A stretch of DNA of 64,000 bases from Macropodus opercularis (lineage: Eukaryota > Chordata > Actinopteri > Anabantiformes > Osphronemidae), in assembly GCA_030770545.1 (NCBI GenBank), contig CM061109.1:1054001-1118000 (forward strand), written 5' to 3'. The notes below the pieces were generated by a model. It did no database searches. It was not told where the DNA came from and saw only the letters and a list, made by a program, of their open reading frames with translations. Position 1 is the stretch's first letter. Every line of letters starts with the position of its first letter. Below, in pieces: positions 46,867 through 59,178 of this stretch. Made by a program: the position numbers and the translations under genes.

Positions 46867-48373
46867 TTCAATTCAATTCAATTCAATTCAATTCAACTTT
46901 AGTTACATGGCGCCAATTGACAAGAACAGTTATCTCAAGGCACTTTACAAGTAAGGTTTTAAAACCTGACACAACTAAACCCAACAAATCCCACATTTAG
47001 CAGCTTTGAATTGGAGCCAATTGTACATTTAAATAGCAACAGTGGAAAAACTCTATAGAGGAAGAAACCTCCAGCAGACCCAGGATCAGTGGGAGAACAT
47101 CTGCCTTGACCGGTTGGAGTGAAGGGAAAGAGAAGAGAGAAAAGAACAACAACAACAACAACAGACTCAGGCAGGATGGTTGGACCAGCAGCTGAACACT
47201 GAGACACACGACTCTGAGTCTGACGATACCTGGAGATGAGAATAGAGAGAAACACAACTAGGAGAGAACAGAGACAAAGTTAGTCACATGTGGACATGGA
47301 GGCATGTTAGTGGATGGAATAGATAGAAAACCAGAGGAGCTCAGTGAATGAAGGAGGTTCCAGCATCTAAGCCTGTAGCAGCTGAACTAAGAGATGGATC
47401 AGAGAAACCAGAACCATCTGGAACTTTGTCAGCTTTGTCAGAAAGGAAGGTTTCAGCCTAGTTTTGAAGCAGAGAGGGCGTCTGCTGCTAGAACCTGGAC
47501 TGGAAGCTGGTTCCACATAGAGGAGCTTGGAGCTAAAGGCTCTGCCTCCCGTTCTACAGGTAGAAACTCTAGGAACCACCAGTAGACCAGCTCTGAGAAG
47601 CAAGGTTCTGTTGGAGCAGAAGGAGCCATGAGGTCTAAGACCAGATGGAGCTTTATTATGAAGAGCTTTGTAGGTGAGGAGAAGGATTTTGAATCCTAGA
47701 TTTGACAGGGAGCCAATGCAGAGAAGCTAATGTTGGAGAAATGTGATCTCTCTTCCTGAGTCCAGTCAGACTCTGGCTGCAGCATTGTGAATTAACTGGA
47801 GACTTTTTAAAGAGTTAGTGGGACAAACTATGAGTAGCGAGTTACAGTAGTCAAGCCTAGAGGTAACAAATGCATGGATTCATTTTTCAGCATCACTCTG
47901 TGAGAGGATGCTCCTAATTTTAGCAATATTCCTCAGGTGGAAGTAGGCAGTTCTAGAGATTTCTTTAATATATGGTGTAAAGGACAGATCTTGGTCAACA
48001 ATGACACCAAGCTTCCTACAGTAGAACTTGAAGCTAACGTTATGTCATCCAGAGGAACAATCTGATTCAATAATGAGTCAGATTATAATAAATAACCTCA
48101 GTTTGATCTGAATTCAGTTGTAGAAAGTTATGGGACATCCAGGATTTGATATCATTTAAACAAGTCTGAAGTTTGACTAATTGGTTTGTTTCCTCTGGTT
48201 TCATGGACAAAAATAACTGAGTATCGTCTGCATAGCAGTGAAAATTTATAGAATGTTTTCTAATAATATCACCAAGGGGAGACATGTAAAGACTAAAAAG
48301 TATTGGACCAAGCACAGAACCCTGTGGAACAACAAAGCTCATTTTTGTGCTTAAGCCTAACCCTAACCCAACC
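46867..48373 (-). mobile_element. L2-type LINE, 3' part with RT fragment (unit 2)
   Basis: Duplicate of the element at 33696-35190. The RT fragment at 48342-48067 keeps the PQGSVLGP and YADD motifs. It differs from unit 1 by two extra ATTCA tail units, a 19-bp block near 47372 present only here, and the loss of short A/G-rich runs. Insertion predates the duplication. Confidence 0.85.
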
Positions 48374-48792
48374 TTAAGGAGTAGTTATCCTCAGAGAACG
48401 ACTACAGATGAATGAATGAATGATGGCTCCTTCCTCATCAGGTCCAGTTTTGTACCGCTTTATGTTGCAGGCGCTACCATAGACATTTGACCCATAACCT
48501 CATGCCATTTTTTACATTTCTTTTCTGTGGATTATTCATTTACTTCGTTTTTCCAAGGATTAATATCCATTTACATCTGTACGACAATAAATAAACTAAA
48601 TATCATGGAACATCATTAACGCCTGGACAGTTAATTGAAGCGCGTTCGAACAAGACTCCCCGTTCAAATGGGCGACTAAAAGAAGGTTGGATAGTCGCCA
48701 TAACAAAGTACAAAACTGTACCTGATGAGGAAGGAGCCGTCATTCATCATTCATTCATCTGCAGTCGTTCTCTGAGGATAACTATTCCTTAA
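48374..48792. mobile_element. TTAA-flanked inverted-repeat element (unit 2)
   Basis: Duplicate of 35191-35609, with TTAA at 48374-48377 and 48789-48792. Confidence 0.75.
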
Positions 48793-48794
48793 GG

Positions 48795-49118
48795 TATGGA
48801 GCAGGAAGCATGGAAAACACAATTCCTGATGCCGACTGGACTCGCGGCCGAAGGCTTTGAGGGAGAACTTTTAAATGATCCATCTCAAGCCATAAGTCAG
48901 GACGAGATCCAGAGTATGATTAAGACAGTGAGTGGGTTCATTCACACGCTGACTAAAACCAATAGAATCCAGCAGTGAATTAAATGCAATGTTGAGACAG
49001 TTACTGTCTATATCTACATGAATGTTAAAGTCACCCACTACAATCACTTTATCTGTGGAAGAACTAAGTAAGTCAAGTCAACTGCAGATACTCAATCAGC
49101 TTGGACATTGTGGTCATA
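48795..49118 (-). mobile_element. L2-type LINE endonuclease fragment (unit 2)
   Basis: Duplicate of 35612-35935, with the GDFN and HTLDLV blocks on the minus strand. Confidence 0.75.
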
Positions 49119-49625
49119 TTAACCCTTCAGGGATCCTTTAAATATCCCACACACTTACACAAAATGCGCTTTTCAAATGTGGGTTCAGTTGCCATGACTC
49201 AACGCTCAGACAATAATATACAATAAAATAAACTGCATATACAGTTGCCCTTTGCATGACATACTGACCTTATGAGCCAAGTCCACACACACACACACAC
49301 ACAGAGTTATGTAGTTATCAAGAGTTAAAAGACAAAGGGTTTAACCTGCTAAGTCCATGTTTGCTAAGGCGTGAAACGTCTCTTAGTCAACAACATTGAA
49401 TTTAACCCCTGTACAGAGTTTTAGAATGTAACTAAAACTTTCAAATACATTGTGTGGTATAAAAAAGTAGAAAACAAGTTAATAACTGTTATAATCACGT
49501 CACATATTAGTTTTCGTTGCTGTAATGAAGTAAAGAAAAACAAACAAACTAGCTTTTATCTTTGACGTACAAGCGGAAAGAAGCACGCGCAGGCGCTGCC
49601 TTGACAACCAAGACACGGCGTTTCT

Positions 49626-49790
49626 GGGGAATCACGTGACGGGCGGGGCGTGGTTGTTTATTAGAACCCCTCCCTCTGGTTGGTCGCTTGTTTATAAGAC
49701 CCCTCCCTCCTGCTGCTCCCCTGTACAGCAGGTCACCGGAGCGGACGCGCAGTTGGGCTGATACCGGACAAGGCGACCAGCGGTCAGAAG
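49626..49790 (+). promoter_or_regulatory. Promoter and noncoding first exon of stat1-like copy 2
   Basis: Base-for-base counterpart of 36443-36607, with the E-box, GC box, TATA box (49691-49698) and first-exon donor. Copy 2 therefore carries its own promoter, and both copies should respond to the same signals. Confidence 0.65.
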
Positions 49791-50039
49791 GTGAGGGACC
49801 CGCGGTGAGAGCAGCCGATAAGCTGCTTGTTAACCTGGTAGCCTGTCTGTTGTTAGCAGTTATTTGTAGTGAAAGGCTGTGACTCGCTGCGTCACACACA
49901 CGCTGCTTAAGTCAAGCCAGGTAACATTATGAACCGGAGAGAAACACAAAGGCTTGTGGGGCTCGGTCAGGCCAGTGGTGGATAGTTTCCAGTGGTTGTT
50001 GACTGTGTGTTGTTGTGTTGTGTTGTACTTCATGTGCAG

Positions 50040-53000
50040 ATGGCCCAGTGGCAGGAGCTGGTGAAGCGGAACCTGTTGCAGGGTTATCTGAGTCACCTGT
50101 ATGAGGCCAGGTTCCCCAGACACATCCGTCACTCGCTGTGCCTCTTCATAGAGAGCCAGGACTGGTGAGTGGACAGAACTCACCGTATCCACGTTCCAGC
50201 TGCTGACTGTGCTACTAACCGTGTCCAACATACGTTTTTCTCAGGTTTTCGTAGTACATCACCTTGTTCCTATAACGATCCGTGTGAAACGGCTAAATGC
50301 CTCATCCCAACTTCTGCTTCAAATCCCAGTATTTCCAGGAAGCTGCTATAGTTTTCTCTGAATGACTTCAGAACTAATAATGTAGATTTTCTGTTACTCC
50401 GTCTTAGGGATTCGGCAGCTGTGGACGAAAGTAAAGCCAGGACTTGTTTCCACGCGCTCCTGCTGTATGTGGAGGAAGAGAGGAAACGTTCTATCCAGGA
50501 GAACATGATTTTGCAGGCGCCTGATTTTCCAGGGATGCAAGACTACCTGCTGGTAGGTAGATTCTGTGTCTTACAGCGGATGGTTTATTTCTGGGAGCTT
50601 CTGCTGCTGTTTGAAACATACTATTTTTCATGTTTCTCACTCAGAAACATTTCAAGGACAAGCCGCAGAGCCTGGCCACAATCCTGTCCCATTGCCTAAA
50701 AGAGGAAAAGAAAGTCCTGGCCTCAACCTCTGAGCCACAGGTGACACCGATAGACTAAGAAATGAGCTGATGAAAACATGCTGCATCCATGACAATGCGC
50801 TTTCTTTTCTAACTCTCTGCTAAAGAATGACAAATATGATTTTATCAGCCTTGTGTCAGCCCGTTGGAGAACAAAAGGAGCGAGCTTGACGACACCGTCA
50901 GTGAACTGAAAAGGCAGATGATGGTAACCTTCCTTTTTATTTTTGACTGTATTTACCTGACATTCGCCCTGGTTTTTAAATGCTGTGTAACTGTTATACA
51001 GGAGCTGAAGAAGGAAACAAAGACACTGGAGGTCCTGTGTGAAAACCTTGACTACGTACAGAAGACCTGGCTGGAAAAAAGTATGGTTCAGGCCCGTTGC
51101 ATAAACAGATGGCACGTTTAGGTGGAGTTGCTTCGCTTCATTTGCGTCTCGTTTGCCATTAACAGTGCAGCAGCACACTGGAGTCCTGCAGTCCCAAGCT
51201 CTGAACGAGGAATGTGCCAAACATACCAACTTCGTCACCAAGACAAAGCAGGTACGTGCCTGTGGCGAGTTGTTGATGTGATGATGTCATTTTATGAGAC
51301 GTCAAACGGTCACACGTGACCCTACAGCCAGAGCATCACTGGTGTCAGTGTGTTATGAGGGAAGTGGGTTCAGATATTATTATTAGTATTATTGTAAAAT
51401 GCTTAAATGGTCAGTTAAGTTATAGTGGTTGTAAACCACAGTTATACATGGTCATTGTTCAGTCAGCTGAATTAAATGTGCTCATGCTTCCTGCTGTTTA
51501 CTGTGGTTGTGTCTGGCAGGTGGTGCTACAGCAGACAGTGACAATGTTAAATCAAGCCGAGCACATTGTGACAGTTCTGGTCGGTGTGGAGCTGCCTGAA
51601 TGGAAGAGAAGGCAGCAGATGGCCTGCATTGGATGTCCAGCAGACACATGTTTGGACCATCTGCAGAAGTGGTAAGAACTCAGCGGATCACGTCATGTTT
51701 TTAGTTTTGCTGCGTCAAATGGTAGAACCTCAAAAAGCTCAGTATGAAGACGACTGATTACAAGTAGAACCCGTTTTTCAGGCTTCAAACTGGCATCTAC
51801 TATTGTCTGTGACAATAAGAGTCAAGTAACTAGATTTTACTATCCAATGAACAATTGGTGCCTCAAACTCCAACTAACTCCAACAACTAGTTATACTAAC
51901 TGTCAATGTGACTTACAAACGCTGACACACAGCTAGATCTGCTACAAACAAAGTGTTGGACCCAATTTCACAGACACCATACATACTAATAGCTGAATAT
52001 TTAATTACTAAAAAAGAAACTTTATATAATAATATAATAGTATTAATATTTGCCAATAATTATATAACTAAACATAGCAATTGAAACGGAAATGAAAATC
52101 ACTGCACAGGCAGGAGAATAAGCACAGAACAAAAATGCAAAAACTTAAGATCGGGTCAATGGTAAACAACTAATCTATCAAAACAAATCTGTTGACCAAC
52201 AAAGTCATGTCCAGAAACAACAGCACCTCCGCAGGCCGGAGGGCAAAACGGTCAGACATTACAGACCGTACACGTGTCCTTGCATCTGGTGTTGCTCTAT
52301 GTACGAGTGTTTGCTTGTGTGCAGGTTCACGACGGTGGCGGAGGTGCTGCTACAAATACGCCAACAAGTGCAGAAGATGCAGGAACAGAACAAGAAACTC
52401 AACAGCACTGATGCCTGTTGTTTACCTGAGGAGGTTGACACATATGCACAGTCTTTGGTTACAAAACTTCTGACTAAGTGAGGACTTTTGATATTTGTAT
52501 ATATGCCTATAAATAACAGTAGGTGGCATCAACATATATGATATACTATACTGTTTGTGATCTTAGTGCTCTAGTGGTTGAGAAACAACCCGTCATGTCA
52601 AGTTTACCACAACGACCTCTAATTCTTAAACTGGGCGTGCGATTCACAGCGACGGTGAGGTAAGACTGCAGGACCCTCATCTTCATCAGTGTTGTCATGT
52701 CTCAGCGTGAAGCTGTCAGAAAGGTGTTTGTGGGCTTCTCATTGAGGTCAGAGTGGGCGCTGGATTGTATTGAAACGCACAGATGATGATGACCGTGGAT
52801 TGAGTAGAGCAATACTTATTTAAATATTGTCTCATCATTTTTTTTTTCTTCTCAGGTTCTTAATAAACCTCCCTGAGATCAAAGACCTGCTCAAAGTCAC
52901 ACCTGTATTTGACAAGTAAGCCATAGAAAGACTGTGTGGAGAACATTAACTTTTTGCTTATGCAGAAAGTTTTAGTTCATATTTTTGTTTTTATATTTAT

Positions 53001-56000
53001 TTTCTAAAAATCGTTTCTCCTATAACGAAGGGATGTTGAAGAAGCCGTGATAGTTAAAGGGTAGGTACAGTACGAACAACAATCTGAAAATCTGTAAAAT
53101 CAAGGATGAGTTGCTTAAATTTTACCACCAGACTCCGTTTGGCTTGATGTCGTAGGTTTCGACAGTTCGATTTCAGTCGTGATAACAGTAAGCTGTTGGA
53201 TGTGGATTCCCCCAGTGGAGGCCTTATGGCAGAATTTGCATATATGGTAGGAAAGTCCACATGTCATTTAATGCAAATCACTGGAACCAAGCAGTAAATA
53301 ATACTGAATTTCTTTTCCTGTTGCTCAAGGAGATCAAGCGAAGAACCAAACGATCATGTGAGGTAAAAACGTACATTAATAAATGTATGTGATTGTTAAA
53401 AGCAGCTGAAAAACGATTCATTCTAATTCAGTCATTCTAGGACACGTGACAGCACACGTTGTTCTAAACATTAACATTATCCTCTAGTGGAGTTATGACC
53501 CCTGTCTCCTAGTAAATGGAATGTAATATAAAGAAGAATGGGCCAGATTCAAACTAGTCCGAGCGCTTTGAGTACCATTAGGTAGAAAAGCGCCATACGA
53601 CCATTTACCATTTAGTCTAAAGCCAGTCAGATGGAAGTGGGCAGTTCCCATTAAAACCCGTCACAGTCAAGACAACATATGTTTCTTTAGGTTCTGGACG
53701 TATAAAATGTCAGTAGCGCTATGGATACACGCAGTGTTTGTAACAGTCTGAACAGTTGGGACAGTCACTGCTGCCTCCTGCTGCCTGGACGTGTAATGTT
53801 AAATGTCCGGTGCCTCAGAACGGACGTTAGAGCCACGTGTCTCTGTGCTGCTGCAGGGCCAGGTGGGAGTCTGCGAAGAACTCCACCTCGTGAAGTTTGT
53901 GACCAGGTTTCAGCACGCGGGACTGGAGTGCAGCATCGAGGTGAGCCAACATTCAGTCAGTGCAAGCAGTCAGTGGAGGGCGGGCGACTCACGGGCCTCC
54001 TCTTGTTGGCCAGGCCAGCTCCCTGCCTGTGATCGTCGTCTCCAGTTCAAGTCAGGTCAGCAGTGCCTGGGCGTCTATCATGTGGTGTAACATGCTGTCA
54101 ACCAGTGAACCAAGGGTAAGTACAGGCCGTGTTCACGTTTTACTGTGTGGGCCGGGGCTACGGCCTTAGTGGCCAGATGTCTGTGAGCTCAAACTAAAAA
54201 AAGCATTTTCTCCCACAGAACCTGTCGGTGTATTCCAGCCCTCCTCCACTCAGCTGGCAGCAGCTGTCACAGGTCCTGAGCTGGCAGTTTCTGTCCGCAG
54301 GCCAACGAGGACTTGATGAAAACCAGCTCTTGATGCTAAGGGACAAAGTTGGAGGTAAACGATAATCTGTATTCTGTGTCGCCTCTTAAAGCAACGTACA
54401 AGATACATGATCCAAAATAACAGTTTGATGTGCAGATGGAGGCTGACACTAGATTTAAGACTTGGACAGTGTGACTGCTACGGTTCATCCACTCAGTACT
54501 TGGGCATAGACACTTAAAATATACTATATCACACTGTATAAAACTATTAATTACATTTACAAACTAATCAGGAGACAGAAATAACATTAGGATCAGTATA
54601 AACTAGAAGCTGAAGCTTATCTCTCCCACTTTGGTGAGAAGACTCCCCTCAGTAGAATTTGGGGGATGATTCAGGACAGTGGCCCTAAACGTGGTGGTGG
54701 TGGAGTGGAATGACCGCTAGACGCCCCAGGAATACGCCTGAGCTGAAGCAGCTCTGTGAGGAAGAGGTTGGAGGTGCTACGGGTCGAATCCACACCTTCT
54801 GGAAGTGGCTTTTGCTGCCGAAGGTGGTTCCACTTACTTCGCTTATTAGAACTGTGGCTTTCTTCACAGTTGATCCTGATGGGCTGGTTCAGTGGAGCAA
54901 TTTCTCCAAGGTGAGTGAAGAGCATGATGAGTGTAGTTCCCACTGTTGTTCCAACCAGTAGGGCTGTTGTAATGTGTGCATTGATGTCTGTCAGAACGAA
55001 AGTGCCTGGGTTTGGATCGATGGAATTCTGGATTTGATCAGAAAACATCTGGTGGATATCTGGCGTGAAGGGTAGAGACATAACTCTAGTGTTTCATATA
55101 TATAGCAAAAATGATTAGCACTGAATGAAGCGGTTGAATCACATCACGCTTGGTTAGTTCTCATAGCTCCTCGTGCTGTATTCGTGTCCTCAGCCACATC
55201 ATGGGCTTCGTGAGTAGGGAGAGAACACGAGTCCTGCTGCAAGAAAAACCCACTGGAACATTTCTGCTCCGCTTTAGTGAGAGCAACAAAGAGGGAGCCA
55301 TCACCTTCAGCTGGGTCAAGCACTCGAACGGTGGTAGGTCACGTTTCCGTACGTGAAGGTGCTCGGGCAGTTCTTCAGATCAGCTGATTCACTGATGTTC
55401 TTCTGCAGAGGCACATGTGCATTCAGTGGAGCCCTACACCAAGAAGAAGCTGACGTCCACGTCTCTGCCAGATATTCTTTACCTCTACCGGCTGGGGAGC
55501 AACCTAAAGAATCCTCTGATCTACCTTTACCCAGACGTCCCCAAAGACACTGCCTTCGGACGCTACTACAGCCCTAGTAATGTTTTGCATTGCTTCTGCC
55601 ACTCAGTTATTCCAGCACAGGCATATTTTTGCTTAACCGTATTACTCAAATTGCCATATACGGAGCTGATTTGATTTCATCACCCTTAAGGATGAATGAA
55701 TGCATGATTAATCAACCATTATCCAGTTTGGTTTAGTGTTGGGAGGGTCGTTTTTATTGCATTGACCTGTGACCATCTGTGTTTGCAGATTTGATGATGC
55801 CTAAAAAGAACCTAAGTGGATATGTTCGCAGGATACCTGTTCATGTCTCACTGTAAGCGACGCAACAATAATTACTTTAAGTACTTTACACGTCTACTTC
55901 TTGATCGTTCCATTTTCCTCTACAGCTTATCACCTCACTCTCCCCCCATGGAAACGGACATGGATGCAGAGCCAGACACAACTGTGAGTGACAGATGTAA

Positions 56001-56650
56001 ATGTAACTACTGTTACTAGAAGGAAGTCCTACCCGAATAACATCACTATTATTATTATTTGATCCTGTGGATCGTGTACATTGGAAGTGTATCACTGTCT
56101 GCTGCTGTAAAAGTGTGGACGAGCTGGGAAGGATACAACGGGTTCTTAAATTCGAAAAACCTCCACTGACAATGTGTCAGGTCATGGCAGCCATGAGCTA
56201 CTTGTTTACTGACGTCTCCCTAAAATACAGGATCACACATGTTGGGCGTCAGAGACCTACAGTATCTAATATAACAAGCTGATGTTTTCATCTTCAGGAT
56301 GTGCGCTGGCAAAAAAAGCTTGGAAACACCCAGACACACACATCTGTGTTGTTGTTGTTGTTCCAGTACTAAAAATGTACAATTGAAGCCTTTGGAAGCA
56401 CAGAAAACGGTTAATGTGTCATTACTGTCGTTTCTGTATTAAGTGGTGTCCAAGCTGAAGCCTCGCGGATTATACAGTAATTTACTTTGATTTACTTTTG
56501 CTTGTCTTCATTCTTTTGTAGATGGACACTGATCTGTATTTGGAGGAGCTAATCTCAGATTTTTTTTCTCTACCTGTGTCTACCTTTCCATCTGACTGGT
56601 GCTATGAGGAGACCGAGGCTACTCAGGCCTCTGAAACTGTGCCAATGTAA
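50040..56650 (+). CDS. stat1b: STAT1-like transcription factor, copy 2, complete, 23 coding exons
   Basis: Exons: 50040-50164, 50408-50552, 50645-50740, 50849-50923, 51002-51080, 51166-51251, 51520-51671, 52325-52477, 52567-52659, 52856-52915, 53031-53060, 53156-53246, 53330-53362, 53857-53940, 54014-54115, 54219-54354, 54870-54910, 54995-55071, 55194-55333, 55409-55576, 55789-55852, 55926-55983, 56522-56650. This gives 738 aa. Up to the SH2 domain it matches copy 1 except for one Phe-to-Leu change in the linker (QLFML to QLLML). From the late SH2 onwards it differs at about 17 positions, lacks 6 nt in exon 22 and gains 9 nt in exon 23. The tail reads SDFFSLPVSTFPSDW where copy 1 has SDILTLPVPSDW. 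All splice sites are kept. Nothing suggests that either copy is inactive. The same family caveats apply as for copy 1. Confidence 0.85.
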
Positions 56651-57468
56651 AGATGTACAAAAAATGTTTGTGTTTGTATAGGAAAAAGCTGAACTACATT
56701 TAAAGGGGACTGTGTCTGACTAAATGTATATAAGCTTTTTAGCTGGTTATTGGAATTCAGTATAAAGGAAGGGATTTTAATTTGGAATCTTAGTGTCTTA
56801 AATGCACGATGTCACACATTACAGCCCCTCCCTGTTTCTTCTGTGGTATTTTGTTTTCATTGGTATTAAATGTGGTCGCGCCTCGTAACACTGCCCTTTG
56901 TCACGATCCCGCTGGCAGAGGTTGGGTGTGTTCTTTTCTTTAAAATCAGAGTAAACCAAGTCTCCATGTCTACACGTACAACGAGAAGAGAAACCGTTTG
57001 TGCTGACTGTTCAATCAAGTCTGTAAGTGTCATGTTGTGTAATAAAATAAAATGCACAGTATTTTGCATAAAGCACCGTATACAGACTGGCGTGTTGGAC
57101 TCGCAGCCATCTTCGATGTACTTTGTGCAGGTATATCATGTACAGTAGTGCAGACGAAAAATGACCATGGTGCATTGCTTTTGTTTATTAAAATAAAGAT
57201 ATTCCACTGTCAGAGAAGTTACATCCACTTTATACAGTACTGAACATCTAATGATAGTTTATAGATACAAACACATTCAGTGGTCACATGTCAGCTGCAT
57301 GGTTTCACTCGCTGCTAGAATCTGCACTGACCTCTTGCATCGGCCTCCTCGTAAACTGCACCACGAGGTTTCAGTGCACAGCAAAATATGACGTGAACAA
57401 ACCATCAGAATAAGGATTCACCAGGAAGTCAAAGAGCTGAACTATGTGCCAGAGCTGTGGTTTATCTG
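56651..57468 (+). other. 3'UTR and flank of stat1-like copy 2
   Basis: Poly(A) signals AATAAA at 57041-57046, 57046-57051 and 57192-57197, as in copy 1. Confidence 0.65.
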
Positions 57469-57589
57469 AACGTTTAAGTGACTACAGGTGTGTTGGGATG
57501 ACACGAAGCGGCTGAACGTCTTCCAGCTCTTTGTATTCTCTGTTCTACTGGTCGACCTATAAACAGTAAACAGAGCCTAGGATCACTGT

Positions 57590-57620
<31 letters not shown>

Positions 57621-59178
57621 TGAGCCACATATACATATATTAGTACATGAATTGTGTCTACCTTTAATATTTATGGTATTAAAGGAACACGGTGGTCATG
57701 GTTCCTCATCACAGCACTTAGCATGACAGCAGCAACAAAAACATGCACTACATACATGATCCCATATCTGTTGAGATGAAAGCAAATGAAAACCCTATGA
57801 AGTCAAATATCTGAAAAATGAGATGTTCATTAAACCTATTAACACAATCCTCAAATGTGTTTATTACGTATGTTATTGACCACATTGATACAGTGGGTGT
57901 TTTTTTCCTCAACATTAGTTTTATAACACAGGAATTTTCTTTCTAATAATTTTGTCCATAGCAATTTAAATGTGTACGTTTTCTCTCAGAAACCTCTGTA
58001 TCACATATGATACAAATGGCTTTAAAGGGTTTTTCTTGGTAATAGAGACAATTTAAATTAAAGCAAAGCAAAACACTACAATACAAAAGTAAAAGTAAAT
58101 TTCTTCGAAGCTGTTTGTTTGTTAGGTAAACCTTTCACATTACCATTAACCAAGAGCGAATATGTGAAAGGAGTGTTTTGAACACAATGTAAAATACATA
58201 ATCCAGCCATGTGAACGCTGTGTGATATTGCTTTTCAACCCAGTTTCACCCGCTACGACCTCTTGCAGTACATTCATGGAGGTTTTTGCTTTGGATTAGA
58301 TTTGACTGGAATGTGAAGCTGTGGGAACATCGGCCGCTAAGAGGCGACTTAGGCTGATAACCAGCCTGGCGGATAGTAACTGTCCTGCTGGTGTCGTGTT
58401 CTTGCAGCTCTGGCAGTATGTGGATAAAACCGGTCCAGTATGTGCTGTGCGCATGGAGCCACATGCAGAGTTCCTTCACGTTTTATTACTTGACTGGAAC
58501 AGATGCATGGACAGTTACCAACATGCTCGTTCCAGAGAAAAATGGAACCACTTAAGAAAAGGTGACTGGGTTTCTGTCAGATACATTTGACAACCTCCAA
58601 AGTTTTGTGAAATAAATAAACCCTGCTCGTATTGTGAGTCTTGCCACTGTAAGATACTGTGAAATCAGGGGAGATGGGAGGCGTCACTAGACATCAGGGT
58701 GAGCAACACATCATACATTTACACTGACCAGCGGCCGGAGGTTTTACTCTGACACCAGCGTGTCCATCACGGCTCCTCCCACGTCCACCAGGTGGCGGAA
58801 CGGAATAACTCACACGCTCTCTCACATAACTGCATGAGCATCACTAAAATATTACCAGGAGTATAAACGAACCCTACACTACAACTAAACAGATAATATT
58901 CAGTGACAACATGTGTTTTACAGTTTCAGCAGATTAAATGAGTAATATACCGTCAATATTGCAGGACAGATACTTGGATATCCTCAGTACTGATATGTGT
59001 GGACCGTCATCCACATTTAACGTGATGTCAGAGTAGAGGATGTGACAGAAAGTAGAGCCACCATATATAGAGTAGTCAGAAAACACCACCAGATGACAAC
59101 AGAGAGAAGCTAAACACAAATTCATCACAGGTGCCAGACCTCTGAGCACTGGTGTGCAACGGACTGCGTGCGGCAGCT
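57469..59178. other. Convergent spacer and probable gls 3'UTR
   Basis: This follows the end of duplication unit 2. Minus-strand AATAAA signals at 58482-58487 and 57859-57864 could end gls transcripts. Small open frames on both strands around 58250-58590 resemble no known family. A (CA)n repeat lies at 57590-57616. Confidence 0.5.
57590..57616. repeat. (CA)n microsatellite
   Basis: An uninterrupted run of about 13 CA units. Confidence 0.9.

Larger units (their letters stand above)
44239..57468 (+). repeat. Tandem segmental duplication, unit 2
   Basis: Direct copy of 31068-44237, 13,230 bp. It begins with the intron sequence upstream of the stat4 SH2 exon and ends at TTTATCTG (57461-57468), after which unique sequence resumes. 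Most of it differs from unit 1 by only scattered substitutions and short indels. Divergence is clearly higher at 55440-56650. Confidence 0.97.

Noticed and set aside
58321..58590. 89-codon open frame followed closely by AATAAA at about 58610
   Set aside because: The protein resembles nothing known, the minus strand is equally open, and the region fits the gls 3' flank. The AATAAA is probably chance.
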